In this document: positions 34,635 through 45,635 of the stretch, piece by piece
Numbering within the stretch: position 1 is the first letter of the stretch
Layout of the letters: every line of letters begins with the position of its first letter
Assembly (NCBI RefSeq): GCF_027111275.1
Contig: NZ_CP114286.1
Span: forward strand, 3,892,501-3,956,500
Direction of reading: 5' to 3'
Origin: Flavobacterium luteolum
GTDB taxonomy: Bacteria > Bacteroidota > Bacteroidia > Flavobacteriales > Flavobacteriaceae
DNA length: 64,000 nt
Notes under the pieces: model-generated
What the model was told of the DNA's origin: nothing
Databases searched by the model: none
Seen by the model: only the letters and a program-made list of their open reading frames with translations
Program-made: the position numbers and the translations under genes

Positions 34635-36563
34635 ATGTTAAAAAGTAAAATCGACAAAGCAACAGGTTTCGAAAAACGATTCGAAAACATTAACACAGTT
34701 GTTTTTGAAAACTCAACGGATGCTTCAAAAGAAGTAGCGCAAGAAATTGCGTCTTTAATCAAAGAAAAACAAAAAGAAGGAAAGCCTTGTATTTTAGGAT
34801 TAGCTACTGGTTCTTCTCCAAAAGGTTTGTATGCTGAATTAGTGCGTCTTCATAAAGAAGAAGGTTTGAGTTTTAAAAACGTAATCAGTTTTAACTTGGA
34901 TGAATATTATCCAATGGAACCAAATTCAATCAACAGTTATGTTCGTTTCATGAAAGAGCTTTTGTTTGATCATGTCGATATTTTACCTGAAAACGCTCAC
35001 GTTCCAGACGGACTTTTAACAAAAGAACAAATTGCAGATTATTGCCACGAATATGAAGCTAAAATTGAAGCTTTGGGCGGAATCGATCTTCAGATTCTTG
35101 GAATTGGAGGAAACGGACACATCGGATTTAATGAGTCTGGTTCGCTTCAAAACTCTAAAACTCGTTTGGTGGCTTTAGATCATATTACAAGAGTTGCGGC
35201 AAGTAAAGATTTCTTTGGTTTAAATAATACGCCAAGAACTGCGATTACGCTTGGTGTTAAAAAAATCATGGAAGCAAAAAGAGTGATCTTGTTAGCTTGG
35301 GGTGAAGGAAAAGCAAACATTGTAAAAAAATCTGTTGAAGATGAAGTTACAAATCGAGTTCCTGCTTCATTCTTGCAAGAGCATAACAACGCAGTTTTTA
35401 TTTTAGACAAAGAAGCTTCTTCAAAATTAACGAGAATCAACAAACCTTGGTTGGTTGAAAAAATTGTTTGGACAGATAAATTGACTCGTAAAGCAGTTTT
35501 AGGATTAGCATTAGATCTTAAAAAACCAATTTTAATGCTTACAGATGCTGATTATATCGAGAATGGTATGAGCGATTTGTTGGCGGATTCAGGTCCAGCT
35601 TACGATACTAACATTAAGATATTTAATAAATTACAAAATACAATTACAGGTTGGCCAGGTGGAAAACCAAATGCAGACGATACAAACCGTCCTGAAAGAG
35701 CAGAGCCGGCTAAAAAACGCGTATTGATTTTTAGTCCGCATCCTGATGATGATATTATCAGTATGGGAGGAACTTTCATGCGTTTGCAAGAGCAAGGACA
35801 TGAAGTGCATGTTGCATACCAAACTTCAGGAAATATCGCTGTCGCAGATGATGAAGCTTTACGTTTCGCAAGATTCGTAATTGATTACAATGAAAAGTTC
35901 GGAATTAAAAGTGCGGAGGCAGATAGTATCTACAAAAAAGCAGAAGCATTTTTACAGAACAAAAAGAACAGCGAAATTGATATTCCAGAAGTTCGTTATA
36001 TTAAAGGTTTAATTAGAAAAGGAGAGGCGAGAGCTACAAGTCATTTTGTTGGTCTTCCGGATTCTCAAATTCACTTTATGGAATTGCCTTTTTACGAAAC
36101 AGGAACAATCGAGAAAAAACCAATCGGTCCAGAAGATATTCAGTTGACAGTTGATTTAATTGAAAAAATTAAGCCACATCAAATTTATGCCGCTGGTGAT
36201 TTAGCAGATCCACACGGAACACACAAAGTTTGTTTAGATGCTATTTTTGAGGCAGTTAAAGTTTTAAAGCCAAAAGAATTCATGAACGACTGCTGGTTAT
36301 GGTTATACCGTGGAGCTTGGCAAGAGTGGGGAATTGACGAAGTTGAAATGGCAGTTCCAATGAGCCCAGACCAAGTTTTAGCAAAACGTCACGGAATCTT
36401 CAAACACCAGTCACAAAAAGACGGAGTTGTTTTTCAAGGAACAGATGCAAGAGAGTTCTGGCAGAGAGCGGAAGACAGAAACCGCGAAACAGCAGAATTG
36501 TACCACCAGTTAGGTTTGGCAACTTATGCTGCAATGGAAGCTTTCGTGAGATGGCATTACTAA
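34635..36563 (+). CDS. nagB: Glucosamine-6-phosphate deaminase fused to PIG-L/LmbE deacetylase domain
   Basis: A 642-residue cytosolic fusion. Residues about 20-290 form a NagB domain (ATGSSPKGLY, FNLDEYYPM with Asp89/Glu90, GIGGNGHIGFNESGS at 156-170), which turns glucosamine-6-phosphate into fructose-6-phosphate and ammonia. Residues about 360-640 are a PIG-L (LmbE-type) zinc deacetylase with HPDDD at 369-373 and DPHGTH. This fusion is known in Bacteroidota, and the PIG-L half may supply the deacetylation normally done by NagA, which is absent here. It is the last gene of the rightward arm; repeat arrays follow. Confidence 0.93.
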   Translation: MLKSKIDKATGFEKRFENINTVVFENSTDASKEVAQEIASLIKEKQKEGKPCILGLATGSSPKGLYAELVRLHKEEGLSFKNVISFNLDEYYPMEPNSINSYVRFMKELLFDHVDILPENAHVPDGLLTKEQIADYCHEYEAKIEALGGIDLQILGIGGNGHIGFNESGSLQNSKTRLVALDHITRVAASKDFFGLNNTPRTAITLGVKKIMEAKRVILLAWGEGKANIVKKSVEDEVTNRVPASFLQEHNNAVFILDKEASSKLTRINKPWLVEKIVWTDKLTRKAVLGLALDLKKPILMLTDADYIENGMSDLLADSGPAYDTNIKIFNKLQNTITGWPGGKPNADDTNRPERAEPAKKRVLIFSPHPDDDIISMGGTFMRLQEQGHEVHVAYQTSGNIAVADDEALRFARFVIDYNEKFGIKSAEADSIYKKAEAFLQNKKNSEIDIPEVRYIKGLIRKGEARATSHFVGLPDSQIHFMELPFYETGTIEKKPIGPEDIQLTVDLIEKIKPHQIYAAGDLADPHGTHKVCLDAIFEAVKVLKPKEFMNDCWLWLYRGAWQEWGIDEVEMAVPMSPDQVLAKRHGIFKHQSQKDGVVFQGTDAREFWQRAEDRNRETAELYHQLGLATYAAMEAFVRWHY

Positions 36564-36867
36564 AAAAAGGTTCTAAGGTGCTAAGTTGCTAAGGTTCTAA
36601 GTTTTTTTAATCTTTTGAAATTTAGTGCTTAGTCTTAAATAATATTTTTGAAGCAGGAAGAGGGAACGAAAATAAGTTCTTTTTTCTTGCTTCTTTTTTT
36701 AAAAGGTGCTAAGGTTCTAAGATTCTGAGGTTCTAAGTTTTTTAATTTTTGATTTAATAATCTGTGAGAATCCTTTTAATCTGTGGCAAATTAATAATAG
36801 CTTTGCAACTAATTGAAGCAAGAAGAAGGCATTGGTCTTTCTTCTTGCTTCTTTCTTCTTAAAAACT
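36564..36867. repeat. Octamer arrays, half CCACAGATT element and hairpins after nagB
   Basis: This 300-bp gap holds two direct octamer arrays (GGTTCTAA, GGTGCTAA, GTTGCTAA, GGTTCTAA at 36569-36601; a second at 36705-36737), a half CCACAGATT unit at 36754-36792, and two GAAGCAAGAAG-type hairpins. The second hairpin (36815-36827 with 36839-36851) is a perfect 13-bp stem 17 bp before the next start codon. No gene was seen in it. Confidence 0.75.
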
Positions 36868-37098
36868 ATGGATCAAGATAAAAAGCAACTTATAAAATTA
36901 GCTCACACCAAAATGCCTTTCGGAAAATATGAAGGTAGATACTTAATTGATTTGCCTGAATATTATGTGGTTTGGTATCATAATAAAGGATTTCCTAAAG
37001 GAGAATTAGGCCAGCAGCTACAGCTTATTTATGAATTAAAATTAAATGGTTTGGAGGAGTTAATAAGGAATATAAAGAAGCAATATCCTAAGAGTTAA
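36868..37098 (+). CDS. DUF3820 family small protein
   Basis: A 76-residue protein with the DUF3820 pattern MPFGKYEGRYLIDLPEYYVVWYHNKGFPKGELG. These short proteins are common in Bacteroidota; function unknown. I start at the ATG at 36868, because a longer in-frame reading from 36832 would translate the hairpin. That hairpin stands directly upstream and may act on expression. It is followed by a small membrane protein gene. Confidence 0.85.
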   Translation: MDQDKKQLIKLAHTKMPFGKYEGRYLIDLPEYYVVWYHNKGFPKGELGQQLQLIYELKLNGLEELIRNIKKQYPKS

Positions 37099-37143
37099 AA
37101 AAAAAGAGTACTATGCACTAGTAACTGAGTAAAATTATTTCTA

Positions 37144-37151
37144 TATATTTG
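37144..37151 (+). promoter_or_regulatory. -7 element (TATATTTG)
   Basis: Matches TAnnTTTG 19 bp before the start of the small membrane protein gene. No clear -33 TTG. Confidence 0.4.
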
Positions 37152-37170
37152 TAAAAAAAATCTTATATAA

Positions 37171-37563
37171 ATGAATAATAAAATGTATTCTTCAAATGCT
37201 GGACAAAACATGGGTATTTTGGCTTTAGTATTTGGTATTATGGCTTTAATAGTTGCAATTATACCGTGTTTCATCGCATTTATTTCTGTTATCTTAGGGA
37301 TTATCGCATTAATTTTTGGAACTATAAGTTTTTTTCAGGCAAAAAAAAATAACGCTTCAACACAATTGTCAAAAGCAGGTTTAATTTTGGGTATTGTAGC
37401 AATTGTAATTAATATTATTTGGGTTGCATCTTTCTTTAGTTTTTTTAAATTTCTTGATTCTAAACAAGACGAAATAAATAAAATAGACTCAATAGAAATA
37501 CATACTGTAAAAATAGACTCTGCAAGTACTAAAATAATAACTGATTCAATCCAAATTAAATAA
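37171..37563 (+). CDS. Small membrane protein, DUF4190-like
   Basis: A 130-residue protein with about three hydrophobic helices: GILALVFGIMALIVAIIPC, then FISVILGIIALIFGTISFF, a cytosolic QAKKNN loop, and LSKAGLILGIVAIVINIIWV. This double-helix pattern is that of DUF4190 proteins. The C-terminal tail is Asp/Ser/Thr-rich. Function unknown. A weak promoter precedes it; the next membrane protein gene begins 36 bp after its stop. Confidence 0.75.
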   Translation: MNNKMYSSNAGQNMGILALVFGIMALIVAIIPCFIAFISVILGIIALIFGTISFFQAKKNNASTQLSKAGLILGIVAIVINIIWVASFFSFFKFLDSKQDEINKIDSIEIHTVKIDSASTKIITDSIQIK

Positions 37564-37599
37564 ATCTTGTAACCTGTTGAATTAGAAATTATTTATAAA

Positions 37600-37971
37600 A
37601 TGAATTCTTATAAAAAAATAAATTTAATTTTTATTTTATTAATTCTGTTTATCTTTTTTTATTGTTTTTTTCTTCCCTATTTAAATTTTGGTTTGCGTTC
37701 ATCCTGTGAAGGATTTCCATTGATGTACTGTAAAAGCCGTGGACTTACGAGGGCTTTTTCTCAAATTCTTAGAATGAATTTTCAGCATGCAATAATTTAC
37801 AATCCATTTAGTCTAAAAATTTTTAGTTTCTTTTTCTTTCAGCTTCTTGCAAGGTTTTTCGTTAACTGTATTATTTCTTTTTCTGTATTTAAAAGACTAT
37901 TGATTTTTGATGTTTTAGTAGGTGCAATTTCTTTTTTCTTCTGCTTTTATAATTTAATATTTCCTTATTAG
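37600..37971 (+). CDS. DUF2752 family membrane protein
   Basis: A 123-residue membrane protein with about three helices. The signature C-x-GLTRAFSQILRMNFQHAIIYNPF matches the DUF2752 motif (CPxCGLTR...NP). Family function unknown. It sits with the DUF4190-like gene in a likely two-gene unit. Confidence 0.8.
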   Translation: MNSYKKINLIFILLILFIFFYCFFLPYLNFGLRSSCEGFPLMYCKSRGLTRAFSQILRMNFQHAIIYNPFSLKIFSFFFFQLLARFFVNCIISFSVFKRLLIFDVLVGAISFFFCFYNLIFPY

Positions 37972-40158
<2,187 letters not shown>

Positions 40159-40238
40159 TAATTATATTCTGAGAAGATGTAACATTTGAGTCAGACTCAT
40201 TACTAATAACCTTCAACGAATAACTTTTTAAATTAATA

Positions 40239-42152
40239 ATGGAAGAAAAAAAATTAGACTTTAATTCGATCATTGGTTTTGTATTGATCTTCGGAATTTT
40301 GATTTGGATTATGTATCAAAATCAGCCTTCTGAAAAAGAAATTGCTGCTGAAAAAGCCAAGAAAGAATTAGTTGCTAAACAAGAAGCACAAGCAAAAGCA
40401 GATAAAGCTAAAACTGCGTCATTACCAGCTGCAGCTGTAACTCCTGGAGATACAGTTCAATTGGCGCAATTGCAAAAAACTTTAGGAGGATTTGCTTATT
40501 CTGCAACCCTTCCTTCTGCTAAAGAAGCTTTTACTACAATCGAAAACGAAAAATTAAGATTAAAGATTGCTAATAAAGGTGGTTATATTGTTGAAGCTAC
40601 TTTAAAAGAATTCGAAAGATTAAAAAAAGGTTCTGGACAATTAGTTGAGTTAATCAAAAACAACAACTCTAACTTAAATTTACAACTTCTTACTACAGAT
40701 AATAGAACATTAAACTCTAAAGATTTGTACTTTGAACCAACTTTAGAAAAAATTGGTGCAGACCAAGTTTTGTCTATGCGTTTGAAAGCTGGAGCTAATG
40801 AATTTTTAGAATATAAATACATTCTTAAACCAAACGATTACTTAGTTGGTTTTGATATTCGTTCTCAAGGATTAAATAGAGTTTTAAATTCTGCAAAACC
40901 AATTGATTTGCAATGGGATTTAAAAACATACAGAAATGAGAAAAGTATTGCGTATGAAAATCGTTATGCACAAATTGATTTTAAATACGAAGAATCAAAA
41001 TACAACAACGTAAGTTCGCACGGACAAGGGAAAGAAGAGACGCCTACAAAAGTGAGTTATGTTGCTTTCAAACAGCATTTCTTTACTACGATTTTATCTA
41101 CAGACAAACCTTTTGAAACTTCAAAATTACAATCTGACGATTTAGTTAAAGACGAAAAAATCGATACTGTTTTCACTAAGCAGTTTAGAGCTAATTTGCC
41201 TTTAGCGTTTTCAAATGGAGAGATCGATTACAAAATGAATCTGTACATGGGTCCTGCAGATTACAAAACATTAAAAGCTTACGATAAAAATTTCGAAAAG
41301 ATTATTCCATTAGGATGGGGAATCTTTGGATGGATTAACAAATGGATCTTTATTCCTTTATTTGGATTCTTAAGCTCAACAATCGGATTATCATTAGGTA
41401 TCGCGATTATCATTTTTACAATTATCATCAAATTGGCCATGTCGCCAATTACCTATAAGTCATTCTTGTCTCAGGCTAAAATGAAAGTTTTAAGACCTGA
41501 TATTGCTGAGTTGGGAGAAAAATTCAAAAAAGACCCAATGAAGAAACAGCAGGAAACAATGAAGTTGTACAACAAAGCAGGTGTAAACCCAATGGCAGGA
41601 TGTATTCCGGCATTGATTCAGTTGCCATTTATGTATGCATCGTTCCAGTTTTTCCCTGCGGCGTTTGAATTAAGACAAAAAAGTTTCCTTTGGGCAGACG
41701 ATTTATCTTCTTTTGACTCGGTTGTAAAATTACCATTCACTATTCCGATGTATGGAGATCACATCAGTTTGTTCCCAATCTTGGCGGCAATTGCGATTTT
41801 CTTCTACATGAAGATGACTTCAGGAGATCAGCAAATGGCAGCTCCTCAACAAGAAGGTATGCCAGATATGGCAAAAATGATGAAAATCATGATTTATGTT
41901 TCGCCATTAATGATGTTAATTTTCTTCAACAATTACGGTTCAGGATTATCTTTATACAACTTCATTTCGAACTTAATTACAATTGGAATTATGTTCGTAA
42001 TTAAGAATTATATTGTAGATAGTGATAAAATTCACGCTCAGATTCAAGAAAATAAACAAAGAGAGCCTAAGAAGCCAAGTAAGTTCCAACAACGTCTTCA
42101 AGAAGTAATGGAACAGCAGGAAGCCGCAAAAGCTCAGAATAAAAAGAAATAA
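40239..42152 (+). CDS. yidC: Membrane protein insertase YidC
   Basis: A 637-residue inner-membrane insertase that works with or without SecYEG. It has an N-terminal anchor (SIIGFVLIFGILIWIMYQ), a periplasmic beta domain (about 90-350) and the conserved five-helix Oxa1/YidC core (about 360-600; GWGIFGWINKWIFIPLF, IIIFTIIIKLAMSPITYKSFLSQAKMK, MAGCIPALIQLPFMYASFQFFP). The basic tail (KKPSKFQQRL... KKK) probably aids ribosome binding. It pairs with pyrG as in many Bacteroidota. A terminator follows at 42161. Confidence 0.97.
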   Translation: MEEKKLDFNSIIGFVLIFGILIWIMYQNQPSEKEIAAEKAKKELVAKQEAQAKADKAKTASLPAAAVTPGDTVQLAQLQKTLGGFAYSATLPSAKEAFTTIENEKLRLKIANKGGYIVEATLKEFERLKKGSGQLVELIKNNNSNLNLQLLTTDNRTLNSKDLYFEPTLEKIGADQVLSMRLKAGANEFLEYKYILKPNDYLVGFDIRSQGLNRVLNSAKPIDLQWDLKTYRNEKSIAYENRYAQIDFKYEESKYNNVSSHGQGKEETPTKVSYVAFKQHFFTTILSTDKPFETSKLQSDDLVKDEKIDTVFTKQFRANLPLAFSNGEIDYKMNLYMGPADYKTLKAYDKNFEKIIPLGWGIFGWINKWIFIPLFGFLSSTIGLSLGIAIIIFTIIIKLAMSPITYKSFLSQAKMKVLRPDIAELGEKFKKDPMKKQQETMKLYNKAGVNPMAGCIPALIQLPFMYASFQFFPAAFELRQKSFLWADDLSSFDSVVKLPFTIPMYGDHISLFPILAAIAIFFYMKMTSGDQQMAAPQQEGMPDMAKMMKIMIYVSPLMMLIFFNNYGSGLSLYNFISNLITIGIMFVIKNYIVDSDKIHAQIQENKQREPKKPSKFQQRLQEVMEQQEAAKAQNKKK

Positions 42153-42160
42153 TTCTCAAT

Positions 42161-42190
42161 AAAAAAATCTCGATTTATCGGGATTTTTTT
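42161..42190 (+). terminator. yidC terminator
   Basis: AAAAAAATCTCGAT pairs with ATCGGGATTTTTTT (one mismatch) around a 2-nt loop, ending in a T7 run. Confidence 0.8.
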
Positions 42191-42246
42191 ATACCATTAT
42201 ACTTTATAAGTAAGATTTTCGTTAAGCTTAAAAATTAGAACTTATT

Positions 42247-42972
42247 ATGATCTCAAAAAAAATCATGTTTGGATTATTATTACTGACAACATTAATGTCA
42301 AATGCCCAAACCGATATAAATAAAGTTGATGCATCTGGAAAAAAAGATGGACTTTGGAAAGGTACTTATGCGGAATCTAAACGCCCTCGCTACGAAGGAA
42401 CTTTTGATCACGGAAAAGAAACAGGTGTTTTTAAATTTTTTGATGATACAAAAAAGGGAGACATTGTAGCTACAAGAGATTTTAGTGCCAATGATGGAAG
42501 TTCATACACAATTTTTTACGATCAGAGCAAAAATAAAGTAAGTGAAGGAAAAGAGATTGGAAAAGCTCGTGAAGGCGAGTGGAAATACTATCATAAAGCG
42601 TCTAAAGTTTTAATGACGGTTGAGAACTACAAAAATGGAAAACTAGAAGGCTTAAGAACGATTTATTATCCAAATGCTCAAATTGCAGAAGAGATGACGT
42701 ATAAAAATGGTTTAAAAGAAGGACCATATAAAAAAATAGGTCAGGATGGAACGCTTTTGGAAGAATCGAACTTTATGAATAACGAATACAATGGAGAATC
42801 TGTTTTTTATGATTCAGACAAATCTATTGCATCTAAAGGTAAATTTGTGAACGGTAAAAAAGCAGGAATCTGGCAATTTTATCAGAAAGGAAAATTGGTA
42901 AAAGAAGTAAATATGAGTGATCCTAAAAACACGAATAAAGCTTCTGAAAAAGGTGCAGCGTCGAAAAAGTAG
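42247..42972 (+). CDS. Exported MORN/YwqK-type repeat protein
   Basis: A 241-residue exported protein (signal peptide MISKKIMFGLLLLTTLMSNAQ). At least six repeats of the type KDGLWKGTY, REGEWKYYH, LEGLRTIYYPN, LKEGPYKKI and KAGIWQFYQKG match the MORN-like toxin-antitoxin YwqK repeat. In this phylum most such proteins are of unknown role, and no toxin gene lies next to it. The tail is basic and low-complexity. Confidence 0.8.
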   Translation: MISKKIMFGLLLLTTLMSNAQTDINKVDASGKKDGLWKGTYAESKRPRYEGTFDHGKETGVFKFFDDTKKGDIVATRDFSANDGSSYTIFYDQSKNKVSEGKEIGKAREGEWKYYHKASKVLMTVENYKNGKLEGLRTIYYPNAQIAEEMTYKNGLKEGPYKKIGQDGTLLEESNFMNNEYNGESVFYDSDKSIASKGKFVNGKKAGIWQFYQKGKLVKEVNMSDPKNTNKASEKGAASKK

Positions 42973-43061
42973 TAGTCTAAAAAGTTCAGAATTCAGTCAT
43001 TAAAAAATAAAATAGGTAAAGAATAAATTGATTACATTTGATTAACCAATTATTCTAACCA

Positions 43062-43619
43062 ATGGATTTAAATGAACTTTTAGGACGATTTTTACTGTTG
43101 TTTTGCTCAATTTTAGTTCTGTATTTTTTCTCCAATAGAAAAGATAACGCCACCATAAATCCGTTGATGGTCATTGTTGGGCTTTGTACTTTTTCTCTTT
43201 GTTACCTTTTTACTAAAATCGAAATTGGCGTCGGAATAGGGTTTGGATTATTTGCGATTTTTTCAATACTCCGTTTTAGGACACAATCCTTTACTGTAAA
43301 TGCAATTATATTTCTGTTTGCAACAATCACATTGTCTATTTTAGACATTATGTATCCGTTTGAAAAGATTGAATTATTACTATTCTTTCAGATCATAATC
43401 ATCGGATTTTACATCGCAGCTTCGATTATTGTCAATAAAAAGGCTTCAAAATACCTGAATTCAGTTGATGTGAAAATTTCGCTTGACGAAAATTTTTCAT
43501 TAAACTCCGAAGTAATTAGAAAATCAATTCAGCAGAAAATTAAAATTGAAGACTTTGATTTTCGAATTGTATTAATCAACACAACAGCCAACGAAATAGA
43601 TTTATTAGTATTCTATTAA
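43062..43619 (+). CDS. DUF4956 family membrane protein
   Basis: A 185-residue protein with four predicted helices followed by a soluble C-terminal domain (VDVKISLDENFSLNSEVIRKSI...). The segment FAIFSILRFRTQSFTVNAI is typical of DUF4956. In other bacteria this family sits beside a VTC-type polyphosphate polymerase domain protein, but none is visible here. A TACATTTG box lies at 43033-43040. Its stop codon overlaps that of the convergent gene in TTAA. Confidence 0.85.
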   Translation: MDLNELLGRFLLLFCSILVLYFFSNRKDNATINPLMVIVGLCTFSLCYLFTKIEIGVGIGFGLFAIFSILRFRTQSFTVNAIIFLFATITLSILDIMYPFEKIELLLFFQIIIIGFYIAASIIVNKKASKYLNSVDVKISLDENFSLNSEVIRKSIQQKIKIEDFDFRIVLINTTANEIDLLVFY

Positions 43620-45493
43620 TCGTTGAAAGGACGAACTTGTTTAATGTATAAATCTCTTTTTTCGCCCACAATTTTAAACTCAATATCTACCGGATGAAAT
43701 TGGTTTTTACGCCAATATCGATACATTTTGGTTTCAATTTTTTTGCTGACATCATACAGATTACTCATTTCTTTTCTGGTCAATAAAGGCTCATTATTGT
43801 TTAAATTGGAATTGGAAGTATAATCGATATCAAAATCGGTTTCGTCTTTTCCGTCATTAAAATGATAAGCGACAAATTGTTCGCAGATTTCTCCTTTTTC
43901 GGGTTTTACAACAGAGTTTTCTCCTTTTTGAACATTAACTGTAATTCCTGGAAAGTTTTCTCTAAATATATTTTTGGTGATAATAACGCCATTTGCTAAT
44001 TCGTCAGGAAAAGAGCGATGCACTAAAACGCCCATTGCAATATTCTGCTGATCGATTCCAAAAAGTTCTCTTTCGTTATACGAAGCTTCATTCCAGACAC
44101 TTGCCCATACTTGTTTTATAGCTTTTTCGAAAGTTTTGATAGAATCGCCTATAATTCCTGTTTTTGAATCGTACAATCCAGCGCCATTAAAGTCATCCAA
44201 ATCTTCTGCGTTTGTAGAAGAACGAAATCTGAAATTTTTGAATTTAGCATCTTTAAAAGCAATGTTCAATTTCGAAATCAATTCAGGATCAATAGGCTCT
44301 TTTTTGATAGCGTCTCTAATCTTCTTAAGCTGTTTATTAATCCAAGCCGTAGAATCTTTTTTAGAGGAAGCCAAAAGCTCTGTAATTAATGAAGAAATAG
44401 CAGGATTCTGAATGTGCTTTGTATAATAGTAAAACGGAATAGCGTGTGCATTTTCGGGTACTTTAAACGGAATTTCTTTTGAAATCGCAATTAAATACGC
44501 CATGTTTTGTGCTTTTGAACCAATATAATTCACTCCTTTTTTTGGAATTTCAGCCAAGTTCACTAATTCAGTAACGCTATTATCAATAATGAGTTTTTTC
44601 TTTTTTCCAGAGGCTTTTACTGGAATCTTTTTGGTTGTTTCTTTGAGGAAAAAAGTATCGACTTCGATTTTTAGTTCTACTTTTTTAGATAGCAGTTTTT
44701 TGATATTGTTGTCTTTTTCAATATCGGTGTAAGCCATAATCGGAATCTTTCTATTTTTTCCTAGAAGAACCAAATGGCTTAAAGGCGTCTGGAGTTCATT
44801 TACAATAATTCCTCGCACATTTGGAAGAACATCAGGTGTTCCGTCCAAAATAATGATTTCATCAGAATTAGGTTTTGTGGTTTCTAATTCCTTGATTTTG
44901 TATTGCTTCAAAATTCCAATATTGGTTCCTCGAACAACTTCTTGATATTTGATTTCGCCAAAAATATAATCTGATTTTACGCAAGGGATTTTGAATTTCT
45001 GTTCTTGATACCATTGCATCATATCTGGATTGTTCAGATAAAATTTCAGTTTTTCTCCAATAAAGGTGGAATTTTTAACCATACCAAAAAAACGTTCAAT
45101 TAGTGGAACTGGCATATGATCAGATGCAGCAAGTTCGAAAATCCATTTATCTGTTCCTTTTATGTGGTTTAAATTTCCGAGAAGAAAATCTCTGTTTTTT
45201 TCTGTATCGCTGTAATTTTCATTGTTGAATACTTCAAGATCTTGGCTGTAGCCTAAATAGTTAACCACAAAATCATAATGAAGTAAAATAACACTACTGT
45301 TGAAATAATACATTTTCTGTTTTCGCATATCATAAATCACTTTTACCGATTCGATATTCGAAAATTTATCAGACAAAGGTTTTCCTCTAAATGCCTTGTA
45401 AGCTTCATAATTTGACAGGGACGCGCTAAATCGCTGTGCACTTAAAGAAGTTAAGGCAAGAAAGAAAAACAGGCTGTAAATGTATTTTTTCAT
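43616..45493 (-). CDS. Exported PEP/pyruvate-binding domain protein (PPDK-like)
   Basis: A 625-residue protein with a clear signal peptide (MKKYIYSLFFFLALTSLSAQ). Around residues 235-270 there is a swivelling phosphohistidine-like domain (VNELQTPLSHLVLLGKNRKIP), and about 330-620 an ATP-grasp PEP/pyruvate-binding domain (SKAQNMAYLIAI, FRFRSSTNAEDLDDFNGAGLYDSKTG, final DLYIKQVRPF). In cytosolic PEP synthase and PPDK the ATP-grasp domain comes first; here the order is reversed and the protein is exported, where ATP is scarce. Its substrate is unknown. It converges on the DUF4956 gene, whose stop overlaps. Confidence 0.82.
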   Translation of the reverse strand: MKKYIYSLFFFLALTSLSAQRFSASLSNYEAYKAFRGKPLSDKFSNIESVKVIYDMRKQKMYYFNSSVILLHYDFVVNYLGYSQDLEVFNNENYSDTEKNRDFLLGNLNHIKGTDKWIFELAASDHMPVPLIERFFGMVKNSTFIGEKLKFYLNNPDMMQWYQEQKFKIPCVKSDYIFGEIKYQEVVRGTNIGILKQYKIKELETTKPNSDEIIILDGTPDVLPNVRGIIVNELQTPLSHLVLLGKNRKIPIMAYTDIEKDNNIKKLLSKKVELKIEVDTFFLKETTKKIPVKASGKKKKLIIDNSVTELVNLAEIPKKGVNYIGSKAQNMAYLIAISKEIPFKVPENAHAIPFYYYTKHIQNPAISSLITELLASSKKDSTAWINKQLKKIRDAIKKEPIDPELISKLNIAFKDAKFKNFRFRSSTNAEDLDDFNGAGLYDSKTGIIGDSIKTFEKAIKQVWASVWNEASYNERELFGIDQQNIAMGVLVHRSFPDELANGVIITKNIFRENFPGITVNVQKGENSVVKPEKGEICEQFVAYHFNDGKDETDFDIDYTSNSNLNNNEPLLTRKEMSNLYDVSKKIETKMYRYWRKNQFHPVDIEFKIVGEKRDLYIKQVRPFND

Positions 45494-45600
45494 GTTTTAA
45501 AAATGTATGACTAAATGTAATTAAAAAAGTAATAAGTTTTATCTACCGCAGGATTGCTTAAACTAATGAAAACCATGGTGAAATTTTCTATTATTTGGTG

Positions 45601-45608
45601 TACCTTTG
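45601..45608 (+). promoter_or_regulatory. -7 element of mnmA (TACCTTTG)
   Basis: TACCTTTG matches TAnnTTTG and gives a leader of about 24 nt to the ATG at 45636. The -33 box is not clear. Confidence 0.45.
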
Positions 45609-45635
45609 CAACCTTAAAAAATTAAACATTTCAAA

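Noticed and set aside
36564..36867. CRISPR array
   Set aside because: The repeats are contiguous 8-bp units without equal unique spacers, and no cas gene is near.
40187..40199. Odd palindrome TGAGTCAGACTCA before yidC as an operator
   Set aside because: Single copy in the window and no promoter beside it; could be chance.
42247..42972. Antitoxin of a toxin-antitoxin pair (YwqK name)
   Set aside because: The protein is exported and no toxin-like gene adjoins it, so the name reflects repeats only.
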